A stretch of 64,000 nt of DNA, taken from contig CALDUK010000016.1 in the NCBI GenBank assembly GCA_937924905.1, positions 1-64,000 of the forward strand, in the 5' to 3' direction. This DNA is from an uncultured Paracoccaceae bacterium (GTDB lineage Bacteria; Pseudomonadota; Alphaproteobacteria; Rhodobacterales; Rhodobacteraceae). Each line of letters begins with the position of its first letter. Position 1 is the first letter of the stretch. Made by a program: the position numbers and the translations under genes. Below the pieces are notes generated by a model. The model saw only the letters and a list, made by a program, of their open reading frames with translations, made no database searches and was not told the DNA's origin. Below are positions 1-9,134 of this stretch, one piece after another.

Positions 1-508
<508 letters not shown>

Positions 509-606
509 CCAGAAGTAGACTGGCTAAGTGCCGGGTTTCGACCCGGTTTAAATCAAGAGCATACACCAACGTGTACGCGATTTGGAAAAACGATGTTGTT
601 CTTTTG

Positions 607-724
607 GTTTGGTGGTCATAGCGCAAGCAAAACACCCAGCCCCATCCCGAACCTGGCAGTTAAGTGCTGCAGCGCCGATGGTACTGCGTCTTAAGGCGTG
701 GGAGAGTAGGTCACCGCCAAACTT
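607..724 (+). rRNA. 5S ribosomal RNA
   Basis: 'tttggtggtcatagcgcaagcaaaacacccagccccatcccgaacctggcagttaagtgctgcagcgccgatggtactgcg...gggagagtaggtcaccgccaaac'. Ends approximate. Confidence 0.95.
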
Positions 725-768
725 AATGAGCAACACCGTTTGTAATCTCTCGACGATGTTATGAAAAA

Positions 769-797
769 CGCCGCCCTTCGGGGCGGCTTTTCTTATT
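769..797 (+). terminator. Rho-independent terminator of rrn operon
   Basis: GCCGCCC-ttc-GGGGCGGC hairpin followed by TTTTCTT. Confidence 0.85.
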
Positions 798-930
798 GGT
801 CAAACCGGGTTTTGGGTTGGTGGTTGTGGGGACCGGCAGATCATCTGTCGGATCGGCCCAGAAAAACCCCGACGTCAGGAAACGGGTCTTGCGGTCTGAT
901 ACGACTCGCAATAGACAGATCGGACTTTGG

Positions 931-1007
<77 letters not shown>

Positions 1008-1224
1008 AAGCTTTTGGAAAAACAGGCAGTTAGGCGCAAGCTTGACTGCCTGTTTTCTTTTGCGGGTTTGGGCGTCGTTCCGTGGTGCATTGCGGGTTTC
1101 GGGCAACCCGCCTAGGCTGGCGGCATTCGCCACAGGTGGTTTGGATGACAGCCCAGTTCCAGCGCGCAGTGACGCCGTGAAGCTTAGAGATCTCTTCTCT
1201 GCGGCGCCCCGACGGTCGAACACC

Positions 1225-2106
1225 ATGCGTATTGATCCGGTCGTGCCACAGCCCGGGCGCGGTGGTGTCGCGATCATGTCGGTTGTGAAGAACGAAGCGC
1301 GTCATATCCAGGATTGGTTGCGGTTTCATGCCCAGGCGGGCGTTACGGATTTTTTCATCTATGACGACGGGTCGGACGATGACACGGTTGCGCGGGCGCG
1401 CGCGCTTGTGGGGGTGAATGTGGTGGTGGTGCCCTGGCGGATGACCGGGTCGTTTCGAAAGCCCCAAGCGCATTTTTCGCGACAGGTTCTGGCCTATGCC
1501 CATGCATTGGAGAATTTCGGGCCAGCGTTTCGCTGGATGGCGTTTGTGGATGTCGATGAATATATCGTGCCGCAAGAGGCCGCGACGATTGCCGAGGCGC
1601 TTGCGCCGCTGGACGGGGTCACCAACGTGTCGCTGCCTTGGACGATGTTCGGGCCCAATGGCCATGTTGACCGGCCCGCGGTGCCTGATCCGTTTGCCTA
1701 TACCACCCGGGCGGCGGTGCGGGCGGATGCGATTTTGAATTTCAAATGTATCGTGGACCCTTGCGATGTCAGCGAGGTGCGCATTCACCGGTTTCAGACC
1801 CGCAGCCTGTTGGACCGGACGTCGAATGATATTGGCCAGTTGTCGGACAACGCCCGGCGGGCGGGGGATTTTCTAAGCAACAGTTCCTTGCAGTTGAACC
1901 ACTATTTCACCCGGTCGGACGCAGATTTGGCCGAGAAGCTGTCGAAAGGGGCGGTGTCCGGGGTGTCTGTTGATCGGCGGCGCGCGAAACTGGAAGAAAA
2001 GCGCGCATTGGTCGAGGCAACTGCCGTTGAAGATTTGTCTGCCGTGGCGTTTTTGCGCCGCAAGGGGGTTCACACGCCGGGTGATTTTCGCAAGCTGAAT
2101 GGGTGA
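1225..2106 (+). CDS. glycosyltransferase family 2/92-like protein
   Basis: ORF with 'SVVKNEARHIQDWLRFHAQAGVTDFFIYDDGSDDDT' and 'FVDVDEYIVP' (DxD-type motif). Start M(RIDPVV) inferred. Confidence 0.8.
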   Translation: MRIDPVVPQPGRGGVAIMSVVKNEARHIQDWLRFHAQAGVTDFFIYDDGSDDDTVARARALVGVNVVVVPWRMTGSFRKPQAHFSRQVLAYAHALENFGPAFRWMAFVDVDEYIVPQEAATIAEALAPLDGVTNVSLPWTMFGPNGHVDRPAVPDPFAYTTRAAVRADAILNFKCIVDPCDVSEVRIHRFQTRSLLDRTSNDIGQLSDNARRAGDFLSNSSLQLNHYFTRSDADLAEKLSKGAVSGVSVDRRRAKLEEKRALVEATAVEDLSAVAFLRRKGVHTPGDFRKLNG

Positions 2107-2109
2107 GTG

Positions 2110-3012
2110 ATGAAAACATGGGCGCCTGAGATCACGAATGCAGATACGCCGATTGTGCACGGCCCCGCGACACGTCGTTTGGTGACGGCGCGGATGCGAC
2201 CCAAACGGGTTCTAAGCCTGTTGCGGCGTTTGACGGGCGACCGGATGGCCACCTGGGCGACGCGCGTTTTGCGCCTGTTGCGACGATCGGACATGACGAT
2301 TGTCTATGATGCCGAGCACCGGTTGTATGTGTCGCGCGATGTGGGCCTGCATGCGTTTTCGCATCCGAAACGGTTGTGGACCGTCTTTGACGGACATCGC
2401 GCGCGCGGCAAACGCTTGGCCTATGAGTACCTGCTGGATCAAATCGGATTTGCCGATGGCGACCGGATCATTGATATTGGCGCGAATGCGGGTGATCTGG
2501 GCCTGGTGTTTCAGGCGATGAGGGTTCGTGTTGATATTCAGGCATTCGAGCCATCGCCCGGCGATTACGCGGCCCTGTCGTTTAACCTGGAGGCCTGTTC
2601 TGCCGTCCGTCGGTTCGAGGCCCATCAAATCGCGCTTTGGAACGAAGATAGTGCCGGGCTGACGTTTTATCTGGCCCCCGGCAATGCCGACAGTTCTGTC
2701 ATTCCGTTCAAAGGCTGGGTCGGGAAGGTGGAGGTCGCGGGGCGGCGGTTGGACACGGTTTTGACCCCCGGTGCAGGGCGGTACCGGTTGATGAAGCTGG
2801 AAGCCGAAGGGGCCGAGCCCGAGATTTTGCAAGGTGCGGGCGCGCTTATTCGCGATGTTGATTATATGTCGGTCGATGTGGGGTTTGAGAGGGGCGATGA
2901 CCAGCAGTCGACCTTGCCCGAAGTGGCCAATCATCTGATCCGGAACGGGTTTGAGATTGTCGGCTATGAAGGCGGGCGGCATGTGGTTTTGTTTCGGAAC
3001 ATGCAGGTCTGA
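2110..3012 (+). CDS. FkbM family methyltransferase
   Basis: 'DRIIDIGANAGDLGLVFQAM...IQAFEPSPGDYAAL...LMKLEAEGAEPEILQGA...MSVDVGFERG' typical FkbM SAM-methyltransferase motifs. Confidence 0.85.
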   Translation: MKTWAPEITNADTPIVHGPATRRLVTARMRPKRVLSLLRRLTGDRMATWATRVLRLLRRSDMTIVYDAEHRLYVSRDVGLHAFSHPKRLWTVFDGHRARGKRLAYEYLLDQIGFADGDRIIDIGANAGDLGLVFQAMRVRVDIQAFEPSPGDYAALSFNLEACSAVRRFEAHQIALWNEDSAGLTFYLAPGNADSSVIPFKGWVGKVEVAGRRLDTVLTPGAGRYRLMKLEAEGAEPEILQGAGALIRDVDYMSVDVGFERGDDQQSTLPEVANHLIRNGFEIVGYEGGRHVVLFRNMQV

Positions 3013-3033
3013 ACGACCGCCCCCCGGTGTTGG

Positions 3034-3858
3034 TCACGCGTCGCGTTTGGCGATCCAGTCGAAATCGGGGTGGTTCTGGAACCGCCATTTGCGTCGTGGC
3101 CCGGCCATGACGTTGAGGTAATACATATCATGCCCATAAGGCGCGCCGCAGGGATGGTGGCCTTTGGGCACAAGCACGACGTCGTGGTCGGCGACGGCCA
3201 TGGTTTCATCCAAGCCCAGATCGTCGGTGAACACGCGCTGGATGCCAAAACCGGTGGCCGGGTTCAGCCGGTGATAATAGGTTTCTTCCAGATAGGTCAT
3301 GCGCGGGAAATCGTCTTCGTCATGGCGGTGCGGTGGATAGGACGACCAGTGGCCGGCAGGGGTGAACACTTCGGTCACCAGAAGCGACGAGGCGACGTCG
3401 CGGTCTTCCATTGCGATGGCGTTGATATAGCGGGTGTTGGTGCCTTTGCCGCGCGTTTCGGTCTGGATGTCGTTGGGGCCGATGCGTTGCGCCGGATAGC
3501 CGCCCAGATCGGGCGCGGTGCAGATGGCAAGCGTGGCGTCGGTGGTTGCAGTGGCCTGCCAGTCGGTGCCGGACGGCAGGTAAAGGCAATGGGGCGGGGA
3601 CTGGTCAAAGACGCTGAGCCGGTCACCCATTTCGCCCCAATCCTGCCCCCCGCCGGTGATCCGGGCTTTGCCTTCGACCAGGACCAGAATGACCTCGCGG
3701 TCGCCTGTGACTTCGGCGGCAGTGTCGCCCGGGGCCAGACGGTGGGTTGCAAAGCCGACATATGCCCAATCAGGAGAAAGCGGGCCTTTGGCGCTGGCGG
3801 TGGTGATGTCGTGGGTTTTGCCTGTGCTGCCCGTTGGTTTTCGCAGAAGATCGCCCAT
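3034..3858 (-). CDS. iolB: 5-deoxy-glucuronate isomerase
   Basis: Full-length bicupin ORF with 'SSYPPHRHDEDDFPRMTYLEETYYHRLNPATGFGIQRVF' and 'PKGHHPCGAPYGHDMYYLNVMAGP', characteristic of IolB. Confidence 0.93.
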   Translation of the reverse strand: MGDLLRKPTGSTGKTHDITTASAKGPLSPDWAYVGFATHRLAPGDTAAEVTGDREVILVLVEGKARITGGGQDWGEMGDRLSVFDQSPPHCLYLPSGTDWQATATTDATLAICTAPDLGGYPAQRIGPNDIQTETRGKGTNTRYINAIAMEDRDVASSLLVTEVFTPAGHWSSYPPHRHDEDDFPRMTYLEETYYHRLNPATGFGIQRVFTDDLGLDETMAVADHDVVLVPKGHHPCGAPYGHDMYYLNVMAGPRRKWRFQNHPDFDWIAKRDA

Positions 3859-3960
3859 GTCTTTCCCTTTGCTGGCCTTTGGTCTTTGCTAATGGGCCGG
3901 GCCGGGTCCCGCAACAACAACCCTTTGACAGCCACGCCTGCCCCCCCTAACTTGGCGTCT

Positions 3961-4035
3961 ATGAACCAGGTCCCACATATTCTTTTGACGCGCGCTTTGC
4001 GTGCCGACCTGCTTCTTCTTCTTAGCCGCCTCTGA
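3961..4035 (+). CDS. putative leucine leader peptide (24 aa, MNQVPHILLTRALRADLLLLLSRL)
   Basis: Short ORF ending in five consecutive Leu codons immediately upstream of a hairpin (4029-4064) and of the cupin-leuA operon; in frame with ORF-track entry 3070..4035 but far shorter. Confidence 0.72.
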   Translation: MNQVPHILLTRALRADLLLLLSRL

Positions 4036-4077
4036 GCGTGCCTTCCGGCGCGACCGCTCAGAGGGGTTCCAGCGCCA
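4029..4077 (+). promoter_or_regulatory. candidate leucine attenuator/translation-control hairpins
   Basis: cctctgagcg(4029-4038)/cgctcagagg(4055-4064) stem overlaps the leader stop codon; a competing stem ggcgcgacc(4048-)/ggttccagcgcc(-4077) shares the 3' arm. No U-run follows. Confidence 0.5.
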
Positions 4078-4102
4078 GACAGACACCGCTAAGGAGACTT
4101 CC

Positions 4103-4459
4103 ATGAATACGATCAATCTGGCTGAAAAGCTTTCGCGCTTTACTTCCCATTGGGACCCGCATGTCGTGGCCGATTACAACGGCAATGATGTGATGGTGGT
4201 CAAATTTCAGGGCGCGTTCCCGTTTCACAAGCATGACGACACCGATGATTTCTTTCTGGTCCTTGAGGGCGAGATGGAAATGGACATTGACGGCGCGCCG
4301 CCCCGGCGTGTGACGGCGGGCGAGATGTTCGTCGTGCCGAAAGGTGTTGTGCATCGCCCGCGTGCGGATCAGGAATGCAAGGTTTTGCTGATCGAGCCGA
4401 AGGGTGAACCAAATTCCGGCGACGCGGATGTCGCGCCGGCCAAGAAACCCAGAATTTGA
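4103..4459 (+). CDS. cupin domain-containing protein
   Basis: 'FPFHKHDDTDDFFLVLEGEMEMDIDGAPPRRVTAGEMFVVPKGVVHRPRA' cupin motif; SD aaggagact 5' of ATG at 4103. Confidence 0.88.
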   Translation: MNTINLAEKLSRFTSHWDPHVVADYNGNDVMVVKFQGAFPFHKHDDTDDFFLVLEGEMEMDIDGAPPRRVTAGEMFVVPKGVVHRPRADQECKVLLIEPKGEPNSGDADVAPAKKPRI

Positions 4460-4469
4460 GGAGGCGAAG

Positions 4470-6038
4470 ATGGCAGACAAAGACCATGTACTGATCTTCG
4501 ACACGACGTTGCGGGACGGCGAACAATCCCCTGGCGCAACCATGAGCCATGATGAAAAGCTGGAGATTGCCGAGCTTTTGGATGACATGGGCGTCGATAT
4601 CATCGAGGCTGGATTTCCGATTGCATCGGAAGGCGACTTTGACGCGGTCAGCGAGATCGCGAAACGGTCGAAAGCGTCGGTGATTTGCGGGTTGAGCCGG
4701 GCCAATTACAAAGACATTGACCGGTGCTGGGAGGCCGTTAAGCACAGCGCGCGGCCGCGTATTCACACCTTTATCGGAACATCGCCCCTGCACCGGGCCA
4801 TTCCGAACCTGGACATGGATCAGATGGCGGAGCGTATCCACGATACCGTCACCCATGCGCGGAACCTTTGCGACAATGTGCAGTGGTCGCCTATGGATGC
4901 GACGCGCACCGAATGGGACTATCTGTGCCGCGTCGTCGAGATTGCCATCAAGGCCGGCGCGACGACGATCAATGTGCCCGACACTGTGGGCTATACAGCA
5001 CCCCGCGAAAGTGCCGAGCTGATCCGCAAGCTGATTGAGCGGGTGCCGGGGGCTGACGCGGTGATCTTTGCCACCCATTGTCACAACGATCTGGGCATGG
5101 CGACGGCCAATGCGCTGGCCGCGGTGGAAGGCGGCGCGCGTCAGATTGAATGCACAATCAACGGGTTGGGCGAGCGCGCCGGGAACACGGCCCTGGAAGA
5201 GGTCGTGATGGCCCTGCGGGTGCGCGGTGACATCATGCCTTACAAGACCGGGATTGAGACCACCAAGTTGATGCATATCTCGCGCCGGGTTTCGACCGTG
5301 TCGGGCTTTGCCGTGCAGTTCAACAAGGCGATTGTGGGCAAGAATGCTTTTGCCCATGAAAGCGGCATTCATCAGGACGGCATGCTGAAGAACGCCGAAA
5401 CCTTTGAAATCATGCGCCCCGAGGATATCGGTTTGTCCGAAACCAATATTGTGATGGGCAAGCATTCGGGGCGGGCCGCATTGCGGTCCAAGCTGAAAGA
5501 GTTGGGCTTTGATCTGGCGGATAATCAGCTGAACGATGTGTTCGTGCGGTTCAAAGCACTGGCGGATCGGAAGAAGGAAGTTCTGGCCGATGATTTGATC
5601 GCCTTGATGCGGGATCAGGAAAGCGGCGAGGAATATGACCGCATTCAGGTCAAATTTCTGCGGGTCATCTGCGGGACCGAAGCGCCGCAATCGGCCGACC
5701 TGACGCTGTCGATCGATGGCAAGGATCACCAGACAACGGCGCAGGGCGATGGGCCGGTGGATGCCACGTTCAACGCGGTCAAAGCATTGTTCCCGCATGA
5801 GGCTGTGTTGCAGCTGTACGAGGTGCATGCGGTGACCGAAGGCACCGATGCGCAGGCGACGGTCAGCGTGCGGATGGAAGAAGCGGGCCGGATTGCCACG
5901 GGTCAATCGGCAGATACCGATACTGTTGTGGCGTCGGCCAAGGCCTATGTGAATGCGTTGAACCGGCTTTTGGTGCGGCGTGAAAAGTCAGACCCGGATG
6001 CGGACGTAAAACAGGTGTCTTACAAAGACGCGGGCTGA
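4470..6038 (+). CDS. leuA: 2-isopropylmalate synthase
   Basis: 'VLIFDTTLRDGEQSPGATMSHDEKLEIAELL...THCHNDLGMATANALAAVEGGARQIECTINGLGERAGNTALEEVVMAL' plus C-terminal LeuA regulatory domain. Confidence 0.97.
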   Translation: MADKDHVLIFDTTLRDGEQSPGATMSHDEKLEIAELLDDMGVDIIEAGFPIASEGDFDAVSEIAKRSKASVICGLSRANYKDIDRCWEAVKHSARPRIHTFIGTSPLHRAIPNLDMDQMAERIHDTVTHARNLCDNVQWSPMDATRTEWDYLCRVVEIAIKAGATTINVPDTVGYTAPRESAELIRKLIERVPGADAVIFATHCHNDLGMATANALAAVEGGARQIECTINGLGERAGNTALEEVVMALRVRGDIMPYKTGIETTKLMHISRRVSTVSGFAVQFNKAIVGKNAFAHESGIHQDGMLKNAETFEIMRPEDIGLSETNIVMGKHSGRAALRSKLKELGFDLADNQLNDVFVRFKALADRKKEVLADDLIALMRDQESGEEYDRIQVKFLRVICGTEAPQSADLTLSIDGKDHQTTAQGDGPVDATFNAVKALFPHEAVLQLYEVHAVTEGTDAQATVSVRMEEAGRIATGQSADTDTVVASAKAYVNALNRLLVRREKSDPDADVKQVSYKDAG

Positions 6039-6365
6039 GCGCCGCGGTTTTCGGTGATGAATACTGGAACGGCGGGCTTTGGTCCGCCGTTTTGCGCAAA
6101 GGGCTGTGCCTTACCTATGAAGGCGCGATTCACCAAGATCGGGCGATTGATCGCCGTTCAAGAACAATGCTGGTGGCGGTTCCGGGATTGGCGTCAAATT
6201 CGCAGCTTGGAGGCGTCGTAACCGGGTCTCTGCGCCAAACTCTCGCCACAATTCTGACCTAGAAATGTCTCCAAGGCCGATGTCTGCCGGCCTTATCAAA
6301 GTGTGTGTTTTGTGTGTAATGGGATCGCCATTTTTGGTCCCGTGTGTGTGTAAGAGGTAACCAAG

Positions 6366-6635
6366 GTGGTGGCGATGTTCAAAACCTTCCGTGTTCCGGC
6401 TCTGTCAAATGATTGGTCTGTGTCGACTATGTTTGGCGCTGCGCTTTATCTGTCCAAAGCGTGTGTTCAAACGGGTGCGGGCCGCGTTCTTACCAATGTC
6501 TCCCGCCTGAATATGATCCGTCCCGTGATCGTGTCAGGTGTCGATGGTGAAACGCAACGTTCAAGGAGCACGCGCGGCGGCCACATCTGCCACCACCGTT
6601 TTGTCTTTCCCTGCATGGTTGCGGGTACGGGATAA
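6366..6635 (+). CDS. hypothetical ORF (89 aa), doubtful coding
   Basis: Only open frame of size in a 1.15 kb gap; no recognised motif. Confidence 0.2.
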   Translation: MVAMFKTFRVPALSNDWSVSTMFGAALYLSKACVQTGAGRVLTNVSRLNMIRPVIVSGVDGETQRSRSTRGGHICHHRFVFPCMVAGTG

Positions 6636-6722
6636 CCTTTCAGAAAAAATCGAACGCTCGTCGATGTGTTGTTTGGGACATGGGATGTTCTGACGCTACG
6701 CGCATCGGTCTGGGTGGGGCAG

Positions 6723-6756
6723 GGCGCGTTCTGTGGGGATGGAACGCGCCTTTTTT
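6723..6756 (+). terminator. strong Rho-independent terminator
   Basis: ggcgcgttc-tgtggggatg-gaacgcgcc followed by TTTTTT. Confidence 0.85.
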
Positions 6757-6913
6757 CTGTCGCAATCGAGCCTTTGAAAATCACGTAAATACCTCATAAA
6801 TATGGCAAAAATCTGCATCGCGCCATATTTCCGCCGCATTTCTGGCGTAGGAATGAACCGAAGCGGATGGGTGGCAGTCGCTTTCCTGTGTTGTTGTTAG
6901 TGAGTATCGAACC

Positions 6914-7183
6914 ATGTGTATGTTCAAGAAATGCGAAGGCCCGCACGCCTGTCTTCTGAAAAATGTCTCGCCCTGTCCTGCAACTTTGGACAGCGATGGT
7001 GAAGCGATGGCGGCTGATATTCAGCGCGGTTCGTCGCGCCCGCGCAGCCGTGGTTTTGTTGCGCAGGATGAATTGATTGAAGCTTTGGGTGTGACTGCGC
7101 CCGCCGGGCCCGCCAATTCGAATGTACGCGATGGTGCGGCGGCAAGCGTAGAAGACTTTCTGGCGTCGCGTCAGGTGTCCTGA
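6914..7183 (+). CDS. hypothetical protein (89 aa)
   Basis: Open frame with protein-like C-terminal half 'RGFVAQDELIEALGVTAPAG...SVEDFLASRQVS'; no family recognised. Confidence 0.35.
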   Translation: MCMFKKCEGPHACLLKNVSPCPATLDSDGEAMAADIQRGSSRPRSRGFVAQDELIEALGVTAPAGPANSNVRDGAAASVEDFLASRQVS

Positions 7184-7289
7184 GCTTAAGGCATTCCGCC
7201 CTAAATCTGCATCACGTCTTTGCTGACTTTCGCCTTTGGCGGGAACGCGAGAAATGATGAGTGGTGGGCCAGGTGAACGCCGAAGCGCT

Positions 7290-8237
7290 TTAGACCAGAC
7301 TGTCCAGAAAGCTGAGCGTTTCGGTGAAGAAGCTGTCCCGGGCCGGGGGGGCTTCCATCATAACCTCGTGTTTGACGCCTTGGACGATCCGCAATTCGCC
7401 GCTGGGCCAATTGGCATGCAGGCGTTTGATCGCTTTGATCGAGACGATCTTTTCCAGGCTGCCCACGAAAGTCAGAACCGGCAGGTTCGGCCGCGGCAGG
7501 CGCCTGAGCCGGTTGTTTTCCAGCGTCGCCGCCCCCACCCATTGGATCGATGGCCCGCCAAGTGCAAATTCAGGCGCGGCTTTGGCGTGTTCGGCCAGCC
7601 AGTCGTAGGTGTCGGGGTGGTTGGTCAGCATGTTTTCGTCAAACGCGGTTTCGACGATATAGTTGCCGGGCTTGGTGCCAGGGGCAAAGCGGGTTTCCTT
7701 TGCCACCAATCGCGCCAAAGGCGGCAGAAGATATGTGAACGGTCGGGCATAGGCCGGCATTTCGATGCCCCACATCGGCGCCGAAAAGACCGCGCCAAGA
7801 ATGTTGATCCCATTGCAGAGCGTTCGCAGCCCAATACAGCCCCCCATGGAATGAGCAATCATCGCGCGCGTGCCGGGCAGGCCCGCGTCATCGGCGAAGG
7901 TCACCAGTTCGGCGACGTCGCGCTGATAGTCGCGAAAATCTATGACATGGCCAAGGCGCGCGTCGGCATCAAGCCGGTCTGATAACCCCTGACCGCGCCA
8001 GTCCAGCGTTGCAACCGCCCACCCGGCGTTGTTGAGGTGCCGGATGGTTTTTCCGTATTTTTCGATGTATTCCGTGCGGCCCGGCAGCAAGAGAACCGTG
8101 CCTTTTGCGTCATCCGCGGCCCAGCCCCCCAATCGCAGGCGGATGCCATCCGAGGCACGACGCCAGACAATCTGGCCCCCCGGAGGCGCATCCGCCAAAT
8201 CGTTGCGAAAGGGCGCTGGTTTCACTGGTTCAGCCAA
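7290..8237 (-). CDS. alpha/beta hydrolase (PldB-like lysophospholipase / serine aminopeptidase S33)
   Basis: 'GTVLLLPGRTEYIEKYGKTIRHLNNAGWAVATLDWRGQGLSDRL', 'MIAHSMGGCIGLR' nucleophile elbow, C-terminal His region. Confidence 0.88.
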   Translation of the reverse strand: MAEPVKPAPFRNDLADAPPGGQIVWRRASDGIRLRLGGWAADDAKGTVLLLPGRTEYIEKYGKTIRHLNNAGWAVATLDWRGQGLSDRLDADARLGHVIDFRDYQRDVAELVTFADDAGLPGTRAMIAHSMGGCIGLRTLCNGINILGAVFSAPMWGIEMPAYARPFTYLLPPLARLVAKETRFAPGTKPGNYIVETAFDENMLTNHPDTYDWLAEHAKAAPEFALGGPSIQWVGAATLENNRLRRLPRPNLPVLTFVGSLEKIVSIKAIKRLHANWPSGELRIVQGVKHEVMMEAPPARDSFFTETLSFLDSLV

Positions 8238-8520
8238 GCGCCGGGGCCAAACGCATGGCGGCCCCCATGTCGCCGTCTACCTTGAGACGACCGCCCATAA
8301 AGGCCGATGTCGGGTTCAGCGAGCCGTCCAGAATTTCGCGAAACGTGTCAGCGTCAGCGGTCATGGTAACTTCGGCCTCTTCGTCGGCGGCGCGCGCCCC
8401 ATCCGAATCCAGCATGATCGCGCCTTCGTCTTCGATCACAAATTTGGCCGTTCCGTCGAAACCGTTTCCGCCAAGCTTGGTATTCAGCGCCGCGACGGCC
8501 TGTTCGATCATATCACTCAT
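8230..8520 (-). CDS. SCP2 sterol-binding domain-containing protein
   Basis: 'GTAKFVIEDEGAIMLDSD...EAEVTMTADADTFREILDGSLNPTSAFMGGRLKVDGDMGAAMRL' SCP2 signature. Confidence 0.92.
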   Translation of the reverse strand: MSDMIEQAVAALNTKLGGNGFDGTAKFVIEDEGAIMLDSDGARAADEEAEVTMTADADTFREILDGSLNPTSAFMGGRLKVDGDMGAAMRLAPALG

Positions 8521-8585
8521 GGGATTTTCCTCACTTCCATGTCAGGGGGCTCGCAATTGGCCCTGCTTCCGCTATCCTCTGACTT

Positions 8586-9134
8586 ATGGGTCTAAATAAA
8601 AGATTTCTCAAATACGTCGTAACGGCACTTGTGTTTGCATCCCCCGGTTTGGCCGATGATGCCGAGTTAGAAGCATTGTTCGAAGGCTTGCAAGGGGCCG
8701 AGGCGACTGCGGTGTCGCAGATTGAAAACCGGATTTTCCAGATTTGGTCGCAATCGGGATCGCCGTCGATGGATTTGTTGCTGACGCGTGCGCGTGATGC
8801 GCTTGATGCGGGCGACACCACGCTGGCCATCCGCCATTTTACCGCACTGGTCGATCATGCGCCGGATTTTGCCGAAGGGTACAATGGGCGCGCGTCGGCT
8901 TATTTTCAGGCCGGACGGTATGGATTGGCTTTGGAAGACATCCGCAAAACGCTGGAATTGAATCCCCGCCATTTCACCGCGATGAGCGGTCTGGCGTTGA
9001 TCCTTGAGGAACTGGGCGAACCGGGTGATGCGTTGGACGCCTGGCGCGCGGTCGAGCGGTTGCACCCGAACCTTGAGGGGCTTGAGGCGTCGATCAAGCG
9101 GTTAGAGATTTCCGTGGGCGGTGCGCGGCTTTAG
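8586..9134 (+). CDS. tetratricopeptide repeat protein, probably exported
   Basis: N-terminal signal-like segment 'FLKYVVTALVFASPGLA' and TPR motifs 'FAEGYNGRASAYFQAGRYGLALEDIRKTLELNPRHFTAMSGLALILEELG'. Confidence 0.85.
   Translation: MGLNKRFLKYVVTALVFASPGLADDAELEALFEGLQGAEATAVSQIENRIFQIWSQSGSPSMDLLLTRARDALDAGDTTLAIRHFTALVDHAPDFAEGYNGRASAYFQAGRYGLALEDIRKTLELNPRHFTAMSGLALILEELGEPGDALDAWRAVERLHPNLEGLEASIKRLEISVGGARL

Noticed and set aside
1030-1788. 252-aa minus-strand ORF opposite the glycosyltransferase
   Set aside because: Composition (Arg/His/Pro rich) typical of antisense frame; + strand has recognised motifs.
2212-2982. 256-aa minus-strand ORF opposite FkbM gene
   Set aside because: Shadow ORF; the opposite strand has clear FkbM motifs.
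4200-5906. 568-aa minus-strand ORF opposite leuA
   Set aside because: Antisense to a confidently identified leuA; long shadow ORF expected in high-GC coding DNA, Arg/His-rich, no motif.
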